A DNA stretch of 19,204 bases from an uncultured Eubacteriales bacterium. Its GTDB lineage: Bacteria; Bacillota; Clostridia; Oscillospirales; Acutalibacteraceae. Location of the stretch: contig ONNU01000231.1 of the NCBI GenBank assembly GCA_900319255.1, positions 1-19,204 on the forward strand, given 5' to 3'. This document shows, one piece after another, positions 7,620 through 15,305 of this stretch. The notes below the pieces were generated by a model, which was not told the DNA's origin, searched no databases, and saw only the letters and a list, made by a program, of their open reading frames with translations. Position 1 is the stretch's first letter. Each line of letters opens with the position of its first letter. A program made the position numbers and the translations under genes.

Positions 7620-8795
7620 TCAATGATGGAAAAGACGGATACCGGTGAATGCCATTGTCATACCGTATTTATTGCAGGTATCAATAACATTGTCGTCACG
7701 GATCGAACCGCCGGGCTGTGCTATATACTGAACGCCGCTGCGCTTTGCTCTTTCGATATTATCGCCGAAGGGGAAGAATGCATCGCTGCCCAATGATACT
7801 CCGCTGAACGTACTGAGCCACTGCTTCTTCTCTTCTCTTGTAAGGGGCTCGGGCTTTACAGTGAAGAACTGCTCCCAGATGCCGTCTGCAAGTACGTCCT
7901 CATAGTCGTCTGAAATATATACGTCAATGGTATTATCTCTGTCGGGTCTTCTGATGTCATCTCTGAAGGGAAGCGCAAGTACCTTCGGATTCTGACGCAG
8001 ATACCAGATATCAGCCTTATTGCCGGCAAGTCTTGTGCAATGTATTCTCGACTGCTGACCTGCGCCTACGCCGATAGCCTGTCCGTCCTTTGCATAGCAT
8101 ACGGAATTTGACTGTGTATATTTGAGTGTGATAAGCGCAATGATAAGATCTCTTTTTGCTTCGTCTGTAAATTCTTTGTTCTCTGTGACGATATTTGTAA
8201 GCATATCAGCATCTATTTTCAGGTTATTTCTGCCCTGCTCAAATGTAATGCCGAAAACTTGCTTATGCTCGATCTCTGCGGGAACATATGAAGCATCTAC
8301 CTTTACAATATTATATGTGCCCTTGCGCTTTGATTTGAGTATCTCAAGAGCCTCATCTGTGTAATCGGGAGCAATAATGCCGTCGGATACCTCTCTCTGG
8401 AGAAGAAGTGCTGTCTGCTTATCACAGGTGTCTGAAAGAGCTACCCAGTCGCCGTAGGATGACATTCTGTCTGCGCCTCTTGCCTTTGCATATGCGCTTG
8501 CTATGGGTGAAAGCTCCAGATCGTCTACAAAATAGATCTTCTTGAGTGTGTCTGAAAGCTCTGTTGCAACTGCTGCACCTGCAGGGCTTACATGCTTGAA
8601 GGATGCTGCTGCAGGAAGTCCGGTTGCAGCTTTAAGCTCGCTTACTAACTGCCAGCTGTTGAAGGCATCAAGGAAATTGATATATCCGGGTCTGCCGTTG
8701 AGTACGGTTACAGGAAGCTCTCTTCCATCCTCCATGAATATCTTTGACGGCTTCTGGTTAGGGTTACAGCCGTATTTCAGTTCTAATTCGTTCAT
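7620..8795 (-). CDS. purH: AICAR transformylase, single-domain (no IMP cyclohydrolase domain)
   Basis: This enzyme transfers a formyl group from 10-formyl-tetrahydrofolate to AICAR, giving FAICAR, step 9 of IMP synthesis. At 391 residues it matches only the C-terminal AICARFT part of bifunctional PurH. It begins MNELELKYGCNPNQKP, close to where that domain starts, and the N-terminal MGS-like cyclohydrolase domain is absent. Catalytic Lys and His are present as K67-H68 in ASFKHVSPAGAA, and further conserved stretches include SRIHCTRLAG, SDAFFPFGDN and AQPGGSIRDD. The start has a GAGGAG site. The missing cyclohydrolase activity is supplied by the adjacent PurO-like gene upstream. The stand-alone form is known from clostridia; the symbol purH is used for the activity. 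Confidence 0.95.
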   Translation of the reverse strand: MNELELKYGCNPNQKPSKIFMEDGRELPVTVLNGRPGYINFLDAFNSWQLVSELKAATGLPAAASFKHVSPAGAAVATELSDTLKKIYFVDDLELSPIASAYAKARGADRMSSYGDWVALSDTCDKQTALLLQREVSDGIIAPDYTDEALEILKSKRKGTYNIVKVDASYVPAEIEHKQVFGITFEQGRNNLKIDADMLTNIVTENKEFTDEAKRDLIIALITLKYTQSNSVCYAKDGQAIGVGAGQQSRIHCTRLAGNKADIWYLRQNPKVLALPFRDDIRRPDRDNTIDVYISDDYEDVLADGIWEQFFTVKPEPLTREEKKQWLSTFSGVSLGSDAFFPFGDNIERAKRSGVQYIAQPGGSIRDDNVIDTCNKYGMTMAFTGIRLFHH

Positions 8796-8846
8796 TTTAT
8801 TTTTTCTCCTCTCTGTTTTTATGTGAAGTGAAAAACTTTACAGGGA

Positions 8847-9554
8847 TCATACATTCTTATTTACTATCCTGTCCTCAAATTCGCCGGTTTTGAGATCAAT
8901 AAATCTTGTATAAAGTGAAACCTTATTATCCTCGTTAAGAGCATTCCATACATTGTTTGTAAATGTATCAATATCTCCCTTGATATCAACAAGTGTAGGC
9001 TCGCCTTCAAAGGACGGGATCGGGTTGCCGTCGCATTTATATGTATGTATGAAATGACCCTCGCCGGCAACGGGCTGAGCGTATTCAAAGAAGAAACGGA
9101 GCGCAGATGCTTCTCTGCCTTCGTTGCTCTTGAGTATGGACATCTTATATGAAAAATCACCGTCAGCAAAATCAAGTATTCCGGAGATCCTGGGTGTGAA
9201 GTTCGGGGGATCCGGCTCAAAGGTTCTGGTTCTGAGCGCATCCTCGAAGCTTTTGCCTTCAAGAATGAAATCTCTTACTGTATCGGTCTGGTCGCCGTTT
9301 GTTACAACTGTGCTGCCCTCCAGTGTGCGGACAGGCGCATAGATTATAAGTGACGGGTCGCTGAGCAGTGAGGGATCAAATGCCTGGGTTTTGAGATCCC
9401 TGCCCTCTTTTACAAAAACTCTGTTTCTGCTGTTTGTGCTTCTGCCCATGATAAAATACCCGATGACAGCTTTTGTGCCGTCCTCGCTTTTTCCGATGAT
9501 GATACCTCTTCCCGGATATGTGGTAGAGGATATTTCCTTAACTAAATCTGTCAT
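8847..9554 (-). CDS. purO: PurO-type (archaeal-type) IMP cyclohydrolase
   Basis: This enzyme closes FAICAR to IMP, the last step of the pathway. The 235-residue protein resembles archaeal PurO (IMP_cyclohyd family), not the MGS-like domain of bacterial PurH. Features seen include an N-terminal YPGRGIIIGKSEDG, then GRSTNSRNRVF, then VVTNGDQTDTVRDFI with the 'V-x-NG-x-x-TD' motif, and PPNFTPRISGI. These align by eye with the archaeal order YLGR...FPNR...VVSNGSHTDT...NTPRI. It is a little longer than archaeal PurO (about 200). The start has AAAGGAG upstream. It sits 13 bp after purN and 51 bp before the single-domain AICAR transformylase, so the two act in sequence. The family call is firm; substrate is inferred from family and context. 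Confidence 0.9.
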   Translation of the reverse strand: MTDLVKEISSTTYPGRGIIIGKSEDGTKAVIGYFIMGRSTNSRNRVFVKEGRDLKTQAFDPSLLSDPSLIIYAPVRTLEGSTVVTNGDQTDTVRDFILEGKSFEDALRTRTFEPDPPNFTPRISGILDFADGDFSYKMSILKSNEGREASALRFFFEYAQPVAGEGHFIHTYKCDGNPIPSFEGEPTLVDIKGDIDTFTNNVWNALNEDNKVSLYTRFIDLKTGEFEDRIVNKNV

Positions 9555-9567
9555 GCTGCTGCTCCTT

Positions 9568-10194
9568 TCAGTTTTTTATATGTACTATTCCATCTCTGAC
9601 TTCAAGCTTATCTTCGCAGAAAAGGGATACAGCCTGCGGAAGTATTTTCCATTCTGCCTGCTCCATTACTCTTTTCTGGAGGATCTCAGGGGTATCGCCG
9701 TCCTGGATCTCAACTGCTTTCTGGAGGATGATAGGACCTCCGTCACAGACCTCTGTTACAAAATGTACAGTTGCGCCTGTGAGCTTGACTCCCTTTTTCA
9801 GTACCTCCTCGTGCACTCTCAGACCATAATAGCCCTTTCCGCAGAAGCTGGGTATCAGCGCAGGATGAACATTCATCATCTTATTTGGATATGCCTTTAC
9901 CACAAGCTCGTCAAGTATGGTCATGAAGCCTGCATATACAACAAGGTCTGCCTTTTCTTCGTCAAGCGCTGAAAGAATTGCTCTGCTGTACTCAATTGTG
10001 TCAGAATAGTCCCTGCGCGCAATGACACGGGTCTTTATATTATGCTTTGCGGCTCTCTCCAGGGCGTATGCTCCGGGCTTTGAGGATATCACACAGGTGA
10101 TCCTTCCGCCCTTTATATCTCCTCTTTCCTGGGAATCTATAAGAGCCTGCAGATTCGTTCCGCCTCCGGATACGAGTACGATTATGTTTTTCAT
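9568..10194 (-). CDS. purN: Phosphoribosylglycinamide formyltransferase (GART, PurN)
   Basis: This enzyme formylates GAR to FGAR with 10-formyl-tetrahydrofolate, step 3 of the pathway. The 208-residue protein opens MKNIIVLVSGGGTNLQALI with the phosphate-binding SGGGTN loop. It contains the catalytic Asn-His stretch MMNVHPALIPSF, the folate-region GATVHFVTEVCDGGPII with the catalytic Asp, and the usual QxVEIQDGDTPE tail. An ATG seven codons upstream (10213-10215) lacks a ribosome binding site and falls outside the family start, so I use 10192-10194, which has GAGGAAG upstream. The gap to purM is 31 bp and to purO 13 bp, consistent with one transcript. Confidence 0.96.
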   Translation of the reverse strand: MKNIIVLVSGGGTNLQALIDSQERGDIKGGRITCVISSKPGAYALERAAKHNIKTRVIARRDYSDTIEYSRAILSALDEEKADLVVYAGFMTILDELVVKAYPNKMMNVHPALIPSFCGKGYYGLRVHEEVLKKGVKLTGATVHFVTEVCDGGPIILQKAVEIQDGDTPEILQKRVMEQAEWKILPQAVSLFCEDKLEVRDGIVHIKN

Positions 10195-10225
10195 ATTGCT
10201 TTTACTTCCTCTCATCTGAAAAGGA

Positions 10226-11266
10226 TCAGTATTCGATGATTACTCCCTCATCGCTTTCAACAAGCTCCCCAAGGATATATGCATCCTCTCCGGCAGCCTT
10301 GAGTACCTCCACCGCTTTCTCAGCGTCTGCCTTATCAACAACTACTGTCATGCCTACGCCCATATTGAAGGTATTGAACATATCTCTCTCGGGAATATTT
10401 CCGGTCTTTGCGATAAGCTCGAATATGGGAAGTACCTGAACGTCGCTGCGTCTGATCTTTGCTGCAAGACCATCCGGAAGTGAGCGCGGGATGTTCTCAT
10501 AGAAGCCGCCGCCGGTGATATGTGAAATTGACTTCACCTTTACGCTATCGATCAGCGCAAGAATTGCTTTTACATAAATTCTTGTGGGAGTGAGCAAAGC
10601 TTCGCCGAGCGTCATTCCAAGCTCGTCATAATATTTTGAGATGCTTTCCTTTGTGCTGATGTCAAATACCTTGCGCACAAGAGAAAAACCGTTTGAATGT
10701 ACACCGCTGGATTTTATTGCGATCATTACATCGCCTGCGTTCTGTGTTTCGGGCTTCAGTATCTTCTCTTTATCAACTACGCCTACTGAGAAGCCTGCAA
10801 GGTCATAGTCATCCTCAGGCATCATGCCGGGATGCTCTGCGGTCTCTCCGCCCACAAGGGCGCATCCGCTCTGAACACAGCCCTCGGCAACGCCTTTTAC
10901 TATGTCGGCTACCTTCTCGGGGTAGTTCTTGCCGATCGCTATATAATCAAGGAAAAACTGGGGCTTTGCGCCGCAGCAGATTATATCGTTTACACACATG
11001 GCTACACAGTCGATACCGATAGTATCATGCTTGTCAAGAAGCATAGCTACCTTGAGCTTTGTTCCTACGCCGTCTGTTCCGGATACAAGCACAGGATGCT
11101 CTATTCCTGTTGTATCGACTTCAAAAAGTCCTCCGAAACCGCCTATGCCTGCAAGCACACCGGGTGTCTTTGTCCTTGCAACGTGCTCTTTCATAAGCTC
11201 TACGGATCTGTAGCCTGCGGTTACGTCTACGCCTGCTGCCTTATAGCTGTCACTAAAGCTTTTCAT
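10226..11266 (-). CDS. purM: Phosphoribosylformylglycinamidine cyclo-ligase (AIR synthetase, PurM)
   Basis: This enzyme converts FGAM to AIR using ATP, step 5 of the pathway. The 346-residue protein starts MKSFSDSYKAAGVDVTAGYR and contains the family landmarks GGFGGLFEV, VSGTDGVGTKLKVA, CVNDIICCGAKPQFFLDY, ALVGGETAEHPGM, SGVHSNGFSLVRK and ITGGGFYENIPR. A longer frame begins at 11296, but the GGAGGTT ribosome binding site lies directly before the ATG at 11264-11266, which also matches the family N-terminus. A small GCGG/CCGC hairpin lies just upstream of that site. PurM follows purF after 88 bp. The PurL proteins that make its substrate are not in the window. Confidence 0.97.
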   Translation of the reverse strand: MKSFSDSYKAAGVDVTAGYRSVELMKEHVARTKTPGVLAGIGGFGGLFEVDTTGIEHPVLVSGTDGVGTKLKVAMLLDKHDTIGIDCVAMCVNDIICCGAKPQFFLDYIAIGKNYPEKVADIVKGVAEGCVQSGCALVGGETAEHPGMMPEDDYDLAGFSVGVVDKEKILKPETQNAGDVMIAIKSSGVHSNGFSLVRKVFDISTKESISKYYDELGMTLGEALLTPTRIYVKAILALIDSVKVKSISHITGGGFYENIPRSLPDGLAAKIRRSDVQVLPIFELIAKTGNIPERDMFNTFNMGVGMTVVVDKADAEKAVEVLKAAGEDAYILGELVESDEGVIIEY

Positions 11267-11354
11267 TATTTTAACCTCCAAGCGGATATACCGCATTATT
11301 TATTTATTTCTCAAGCCATGATATCTGATTATTTATCAAAAACCCAAACATCTC

Positions 11355-12791
11355 TTATTCTGTCCCGGACTGGGACTGGGGCTTGAGCTTATGAGAATAC
11401 TTATCTGATCTTGAGGGGTCTGTGATATCAAGGGGATAGTTCCCTGTAAAGCAGGCATCACAGAAGTCAAGCTCGCATTCCTTTGCGATCTCATGCAGAC
11501 TTTCCGGTGACAGGAAGCCAAGGGTGTCTGCGCCTATAAAGCTGCAGATCTCTTCGTTTGTCATCTTTGAAGCGATGAGATCCTCCTTTGGCGTTGTATC
11601 GCTGGTCAGATAGCAGGGGTTCCTGAACATGGGCGAAGCTATGCGCATATGCACCTCTTTTGCTCCTGCCGCTCTGAGAAGATCAACGATATGCTTTGCT
11701 GTGAAGCCTTTCAGCATTGAATCATCTATTACGATTACTCTTTTGCCCTCGACATTATGCTTCAAAGCATTAAGCTTTATTCTCATAAGATATTCGTTAT
11801 TTTTCTTGCGGTTATTGAATGCACGGCCTATATATTTATTCTTGATAAGGCCTGTGGCATATCTGATGCCGGATTCCATTGAATATCCAATCGCAGATTC
11901 AATGCCGCAGTCCGGAACTCCGCATACAAAATCAGCTTCGACCGGATGCTGCTTTGCAAGGAGCTTTCCTGCGCGCTGTCTTGCCTTTGCAACTGATACA
12001 CCGTCAATAACACTGTCGGGGCGTGAGAAATATACATATTCAAAAAGACAAAGAGCTGTCTTTTTCTTTTCTGCATATCTGTAGCTATGGATGCCCTTAT
12101 CGTCAGCTACGATCATTTCACCCGGCTCTACATCACGGATGAACTCTCCGCCAAGGCTGTCGAAAACACATGATTCTGATGTGAATACATAGCTTTCCCC
12201 TATTTTTCCATAGCAAAGAGGACGTATTCCCATGGGATCACGAACAGCGATAAGCTTGCTTGGCGACATCAGCACGATCGCAAATGCTCCGCACAGCTTA
12301 TTTACTGCTTCGATCACTGCATCTTCTATGGAAGCAGAATTGATCCTCGCTCTTGCTATAAGATATGAAATGACCTCGGTATCTCCGTTTGACTGGAAGA
12401 TAGCTGCACCCTGCTGAAGCTCTTCCCTCAGCTCGTGAAAGTTTGTGATCGAGCCGTTAATGCAGATCGCAAGCTGTCCCTTGATATATCTCATAACAAG
12501 GGGAGCAAGGTTTTCATGATCTACGGCTTCGCCGGAGGAATATTTGACATGACCGATCGCCATATTGCCAGACCCGAGACGATTCAGCTCGGACTCGGGA
12601 AGCGCCTCCGGTATCATGCCGTGATCCTTATAATAGGTCATTGTGCCATTATTATTGACTGCTATTCCAGCGCCTATCTGACCTCTGTGCTGCAAAGCAT
12701 AAAGCGCAAGATAGGTCTCGTCTACTATATTAATATCCTCGTCATTTTTATAAATGCCGAAAACACCACATTCGTCATGTAACTCAGACAT
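11355..12791 (-). CDS. purF: Amidophosphoribosyltransferase (glutamine-PRPP amidotransferase, PurF)
   Basis: This enzyme makes 5-phosphoribosylamine from PRPP and glutamine, the first committed step. The 478-residue protein has an N-terminal class II glutaminase domain whose nucleophile, C8 in HDECGVFGIY, would be exposed by removing a seven-residue propeptide. A C-terminal phosphoribosyltransferase domain follows. Cysteines matching the 4Fe-4S ligands of Bacillus subtilis PurF are present at C248 (CLFEY), C393 (NPCYL), C444 and C447 (FCDACFTGNYP). Two motifs deviate: GHVKYSSG replaces the common GHVRYxT in the glutaminase domain, and the PRPP loop reads VIDDSMLKGFT instead of VDDSIVRGTT. The ATG has AAAGGAG upstream. 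Position in the pur operon supports the standard role. Confidence 0.93.
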   Translation of the reverse strand: MSELHDECGVFGIYKNDEDINIVDETYLALYALQHRGQIGAGIAVNNNGTMTYYKDHGMIPEALPESELNRLGSGNMAIGHVKYSSGEAVDHENLAPLVMRYIKGQLAICINGSITNFHELREELQQGAAIFQSNGDTEVISYLIARARINSASIEDAVIEAVNKLCGAFAIVLMSPSKLIAVRDPMGIRPLCYGKIGESYVFTSESCVFDSLGGEFIRDVEPGEMIVADDKGIHSYRYAEKKKTALCLFEYVYFSRPDSVIDGVSVAKARQRAGKLLAKQHPVEADFVCGVPDCGIESAIGYSMESGIRYATGLIKNKYIGRAFNNRKKNNEYLMRIKLNALKHNVEGKRVIVIDDSMLKGFTAKHIVDLLRAAGAKEVHMRIASPMFRNPCYLTSDTTPKEDLIASKMTNEEICSFIGADTLGFLSPESLHEIAKECELDFCDACFTGNYPLDITDPSRSDKYSHKLKPQSQSGTE

Positions 12792-12848
12792 AGTATTCTC
12801 CTTTATTCAGGATTTTTTCAGCTTTTCACTGATACTGAAATGGCTGCA

Positions 12849-12911
12849 TCAGGGCAAGCTTTTTTCTCCGCCGCCTTGCATCATTTCTTCGTATTCAGCT
12901 GTTTTGCTCAT
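12849..12911 (-). CDS. Possible 20-residue small ORF coupled to purE stop
   Basis: An ATG overlaps the purE stop codon in an ATGA junction and opens a 20-codon frame, MSKTAEYEEMMQGGGEKSLP, ending in TGA. The only ribosome binding site candidate is AGGAG inside the end of purE, 11 bases upstream, so translation would rely on reinitiation after purE. It fills most of the 116-bp purE-purF gap. The peptide is hydrophilic, with no signal or membrane segment, and I do not recognise it. It may be a real small protein, a coupling device, or chance; conservation is the deciding test. Confidence 0.35.
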   Translation of the reverse strand: MSKTAEYEEMMQGGGEKSLP

Positions 12912-13423
12912 TTACCGAGAAGCTCCTGTACACGCTGCTGGATCGCTTCGTCCTTCTTTGCAACGCCGTCTTTCATATTGATCTTTTCCTGAGCAAGCTT
13001 CTCTGCAAGGGTATCGTCAGAAAGTGCAAGAATCTGTACAGCAAGTATCGCAGCATTATCTGAGCCGTCGATCGCAACCGTTGCTACGGGAATGCCCTTG
13101 GGCATCTGAACTGTTGCTAAAAGCGCGTCAAGACCATCAAGTGTTGAGGATTTTATCGGTATTCCTATTACCGGAATGGTCGTATGCGCTGCAAGAACGC
13201 CTGCAAGATGCGCTGCCTTACCTGCTGCGGCAATGATAACGCCGAATCCGTTTGCTCTTGCATTTGCGGAAAACTCAGCAGCCTCCTGCGGTGTACGGTG
13301 GGCTGACATGATATGCACCTCAAAGGGTACGCCGTACTGATCCAGTGTTTTGATCGCACCTGATACTGTCGGAAAATCACTGTCGCTTCCCATGATAACT
13401 GCTACCTTTTTTTGTTCAGACAT
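12908..13423 (-). CDS. purE: N5-carboxyaminoimidazole ribonucleotide mutase (PurE, class I-like)
   Basis: This enzyme carries out the carboxylation-stage step that yields CAIR from N5-CAIR (class I). The 171-residue protein opens MSEQKKVAVIMGSDSDFP with the phosphate-binding GSDSD at 12-16, then SAHRTP at 40-45 with the catalytic His42, then AAAGKAAHLAGVLAAHT and PIKSSTLDGLDALL. This pattern is class I-like, although GK replaces the common GG in the AGGAAHLPG loop. PurK, which makes N5-CAIR, is not in the window. A longer frame begins at 13501, but the ATG at 13421-13423 has AAGGAGAG upstream and matches the family. It is the first gene of the purine operon. Confidence 0.95.
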   Translation of the reverse strand: MSEQKKVAVIMGSDSDFPTVSGAIKTLDQYGVPFEVHIMSAHRTPQEAAEFSANARANGFGVIIAAAGKAAHLAGVLAAHTTIPVIGIPIKSSTLDGLDALLATVQMPKGIPVATVAIDGSDNAAILAVQILALSDDTLAEKLAQEKINMKDGVAKKDEAIQQRVQELLGK

Positions 13424-13472
13424 ATTTTTCTCTCCTTCTTTAAAAAGCCCTTCGACCTGCAAGCAGATCGTT

Positions 13473-13500
13473 TGGTATGAATAAAATATTCCGTATACCA
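13473..13500 (-). promoter_or_regulatory. Inverted repeat downstream of the purE promoter (possible operator)
   Basis: TGGTAT (13473-13478) and ATACCA (13495-13500) form 6-bp arms around a 16-bp AT-rich centre, beginning at the -10 element and covering the expected start of transcription. The location suits a repressor site or a 5' hairpin. It does not match the CGAA-type PurBox of Bacillus PurR, and no purine riboswitch aptamer is visible in the leader. Confidence 0.35.
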
Positions 13501-13528
13501 TTTTACATTATAAACGCAAAAAAAGCAA
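13500..13528 (-). promoter_or_regulatory. Promoter candidate of the purine operon
   Basis: On the transcribed strand TTGCTT (13523-13528) is followed after 17 bases by TAAAAT (13500-13505), a fair sigma-A match. The -35 element is formed by the second stem arm and T-run of the preceding terminator, a compact arrangement. The leader to purE would be about 70 nt. Confidence 0.55.
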
Positions 13529-13556
13529 GGCTAATTTGAAATCAACCTTGCTTTTT
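13518..13556 (-). terminator. Terminator between the stomatin gene and purE
   Basis: The arms AAGCAAGG and CCTTGCTT (13523-13530 with 13546-13553) form a perfect 8-bp stem with a 15-base loop. It is followed on the minus transcript by a run of T. It would end the nfeD-stomatin transcript before the purine operon, and its symmetric A/T tails could make it act in both directions. Confidence 0.85.
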
Positions 13557-13648
13557 GACAGCATATATTACTGTATTTTGCCTACAGCATATACAAAGAA
13601 CTTTTCAGGTTATCCGCTGCCCTGTTTTCAGCGCTTTTCTTTGAAAAA

Positions 13649-14689
13649 TCACTGGGGCTTGGGAGCATTCTGCTGCAGAGCCTGTCTTGCTCTTTCCCTG
13701 AGAGCAGCCTGTGCCTGTGCAGGATCAACTGCATCCGGCGCTGCCATATTCGGGATATTTACATTATTTCTTGCCTTGGGTGTTTTGTCGATCTCGCCGT
13801 CAACTGCAAGCTCCTTCAGTGAGGTTGCAAGGCTTGCCATTGACTGGATCTCGGACGGGATAATGATCTTTGTAGCTCTGCCGTCAGCAGCCTTCTCAAA
13901 TGCCTCCAGGCTCTTGAGGGCAATGACCTTATCGGTCGGAGCTGCTTCGTTCAACATACGCAAGCTGTCTGCATATGCCTTCTGTACTGCGAGGATAGCC
14001 TCAGCTTCACCCTGTGCTTCACGGATCTTTGTCTCTCTGATAGCGTCAGCGCGAAGGATAGCTGCTTCCTTATGACCTTCTGCAACAAGGATCTGGCTGG
14101 TCTTTTCACCTTCTGCGTCAAGGATCCTTGCACGACGTTCACGCTCTGCCTTCATCTGCTTCTCCATCGCTACCTGTATCTCACGGGGCGGGAGAATGTT
14201 CTTCAGCTCAACTCTCTTTACCTTGATGCCCCAGGGATCTGTAGCTTCGTCAAGGATCTCACGGATACGGGCATTGATGTTATCACGGGATGTAAGCGTG
14301 CTGTCAAGCTCGAGTTCACCGATGATATTTCTGAGTGTTGTTGCGCAAAGTGTTTCAATTGCCATGATAGGACTTTCAACACCGTAGGTGTAAAGTCTCG
14401 GGTCAGTGATCTGATAATATACAACTGTATCGATCTTCATGGATACGTTATCTCTTGTGATAACCGACTGCGGTTCAAAGTCTACAACCTGCTCCTTGAG
14501 GGATACCTTTCTTGCTACTCTGTCAAGGAAGGGGATCTTCACATGAATGCCGTTGTACCAGATCGCATAGAAGGTACCAAGTCTTTCAATTACATATGCA
14601 TTAGACTGAGGAACAACATTTATATTCCTGACAATAACGATCAAAAGTATTACACCAATTACTATTAACGCAATGATTCCGGGTTCCAT
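13649..14689 (-). CDS. Stomatin/prohibitin (SPFH) family membrane protein, QmcA/paraslipin-like
   Basis: SPFH proteins form oligomeric membrane scaffolds (bacterial flotillin/stomatin assemblies). The 346-residue product has one N-terminal membrane helix (about residues 4-21), then an SPFH domain from INVVPQSNAYVIERLG through VKRVELKNILPP (about 23-165). Next comes a charged coiled-coil region with ILDAEGEK, AEGHKEAAILRADA and REAQGEAEAI repeats (about 175-240). A Pro/Ala/Gln-rich tail without predicted structure completes it. The ATG has GAGGTAATG upstream. It follows nfeD by 18 bp, the classic NfeD-stomatin pairing, in which NfeD's OB-fold domain is thought to partner the SPFH protein. Its precise cellular role is not established; a membrane quality-control or microdomain role is a family-level inference. 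Confidence 0.93.
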   Translation of the reverse strand: MEPGIIALIVIGVILLIVIVRNINVVPQSNAYVIERLGTFYAIWYNGIHVKIPFLDRVARKVSLKEQVVDFEPQSVITRDNVSMKIDTVVYYQITDPRLYTYGVESPIMAIETLCATTLRNIIGELELDSTLTSRDNINARIREILDEATDPWGIKVKRVELKNILPPREIQVAMEKQMKAERERRARILDAEGEKTSQILVAEGHKEAAILRADAIRETKIREAQGEAEAILAVQKAYADSLRMLNEAAPTDKVIALKSLEAFEKAADGRATKIIIPSEIQSMASLATSLKELAVDGEIDKTPKARNNVNIPNMAAPDAVDPAQAQAALRERARQALQQNAPKPQ

Positions 14690-14707
14690 AAAACATTACC
14701 TCATTTC

Positions 14708-15136
14708 TTAAATAACGGATACGATAAGCTTTACGCCTTCTATCCTCTCTACCTTGACTGATGCGCCGACCTCGGGAACCTGATCCCCTTCAGTCTTTGC
14801 TGACCAGTCAGCTCCGGCAACTGTGACTCTGAATACTCCGGTCGACTCATCGACGATCTTTGTGACAAGTCCGGTTTTGCCGATGTTCATGTCGGCGTTT
14901 GTAGCTGTATTCTTGAGATTCTTTGTCAGCTTCCTGACAAACGGACGTGTAAGCGCCAGAGACAGGAATGTGACAGCAAAGAAAACTATTATCTGTATCG
15001 TAGAATCAACATGGCATACATCGCATATCAGCGCGACTATTCCGCCAAGTGCTGCCCATATCGTCACAAGCTGAACCTGGGTCAGTATCTCCAACACAAC
15101 GGCTACAACGATAACAATCAACCATACTTCCAACAT
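14708..15136 (-). CDS. NfeD family protein, short form (membrane helices plus OB fold)
   Basis: This is the partner of the stomatin-like protein encoded next. The 142-residue protein has two or three hydrophobic helices in residues 4-66, starting MLEVWLIVIVVAVVLEIL. A C-terminal soluble part (about 80-142) carries the NfeD signature MNIGKTGLVTKIVDESTGVFRV and a small beta-barrel ending VERIEGVKLIVSVI. It lacks the serine-protease domain of long NfeD proteins, so it is the short type. The chosen ATG at 15134-15136 has TTGGAGGTG upstream; a longer frame to 15172 has no such site. It is the first gene of a two-gene operon behind its own promoter. Confidence 0.9.
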   Translation of the reverse strand: MLEVWLIVIVVAVVLEILTQVQLVTIWAALGGIVALICDVCHVDSTIQIIVFFAVTFLSLALTRPFVRKLTKNLKNTATNADMNIGKTGLVTKIVDESTGVFRVTVAGADWSAKTEGDQVPEVGASVKVERIEGVKLIVSVI

Positions 15137-15300
15137 AGTTTTCACACCTCCAATTGACGATATACCGATCATAATCGTTTTATATCCTGCAAAAGCAGTT
15201 GTTAACAGCCTGCTTTGTGTTTGGCTCTTGCCTTAGCGTTTGACCTGATATCGGGTCATCAGACAGGATCGTTAAAACTTTGTCGATATTTATCGTACTG
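15137..15300 (-). promoter_or_regulatory. Structured 5' leader of nfeD-stomatin
   Basis: If transcription starts near 15299 the untranslated leader is about 160 nt. It contains a perfect AAAGCAG/CTGCTTT hairpin with an 11-base loop, a near-palindrome GACCTGATATCGGGTC, and a CGAT/ATCG repeat. No recognised riboswitch family matches by eye, and no reading frame of note is present. Function is unknown. Confidence 0.4.
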
Positions 15301-15305
15301 ACAAT

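Noticed and set aside
9391..9972. A 193-residue plus-strand frame
   Set aside because: Antisense to purO and purN, whose motifs are clear; no ribosome binding site or recognisable domain.
13424..13500. Purine riboswitch or PurBox upstream of purE
   Set aside because: Neither the conserved purine aptamer core nor paired CGAA/TTCG boxes can be found by eye in the leader.
13536..14668. Plus-strand frames of 179 and 198 residues
   Set aside because: Antisense to the stomatin-like gene; they arise from its alanine- and charge-rich codon pattern and contain no known motif.
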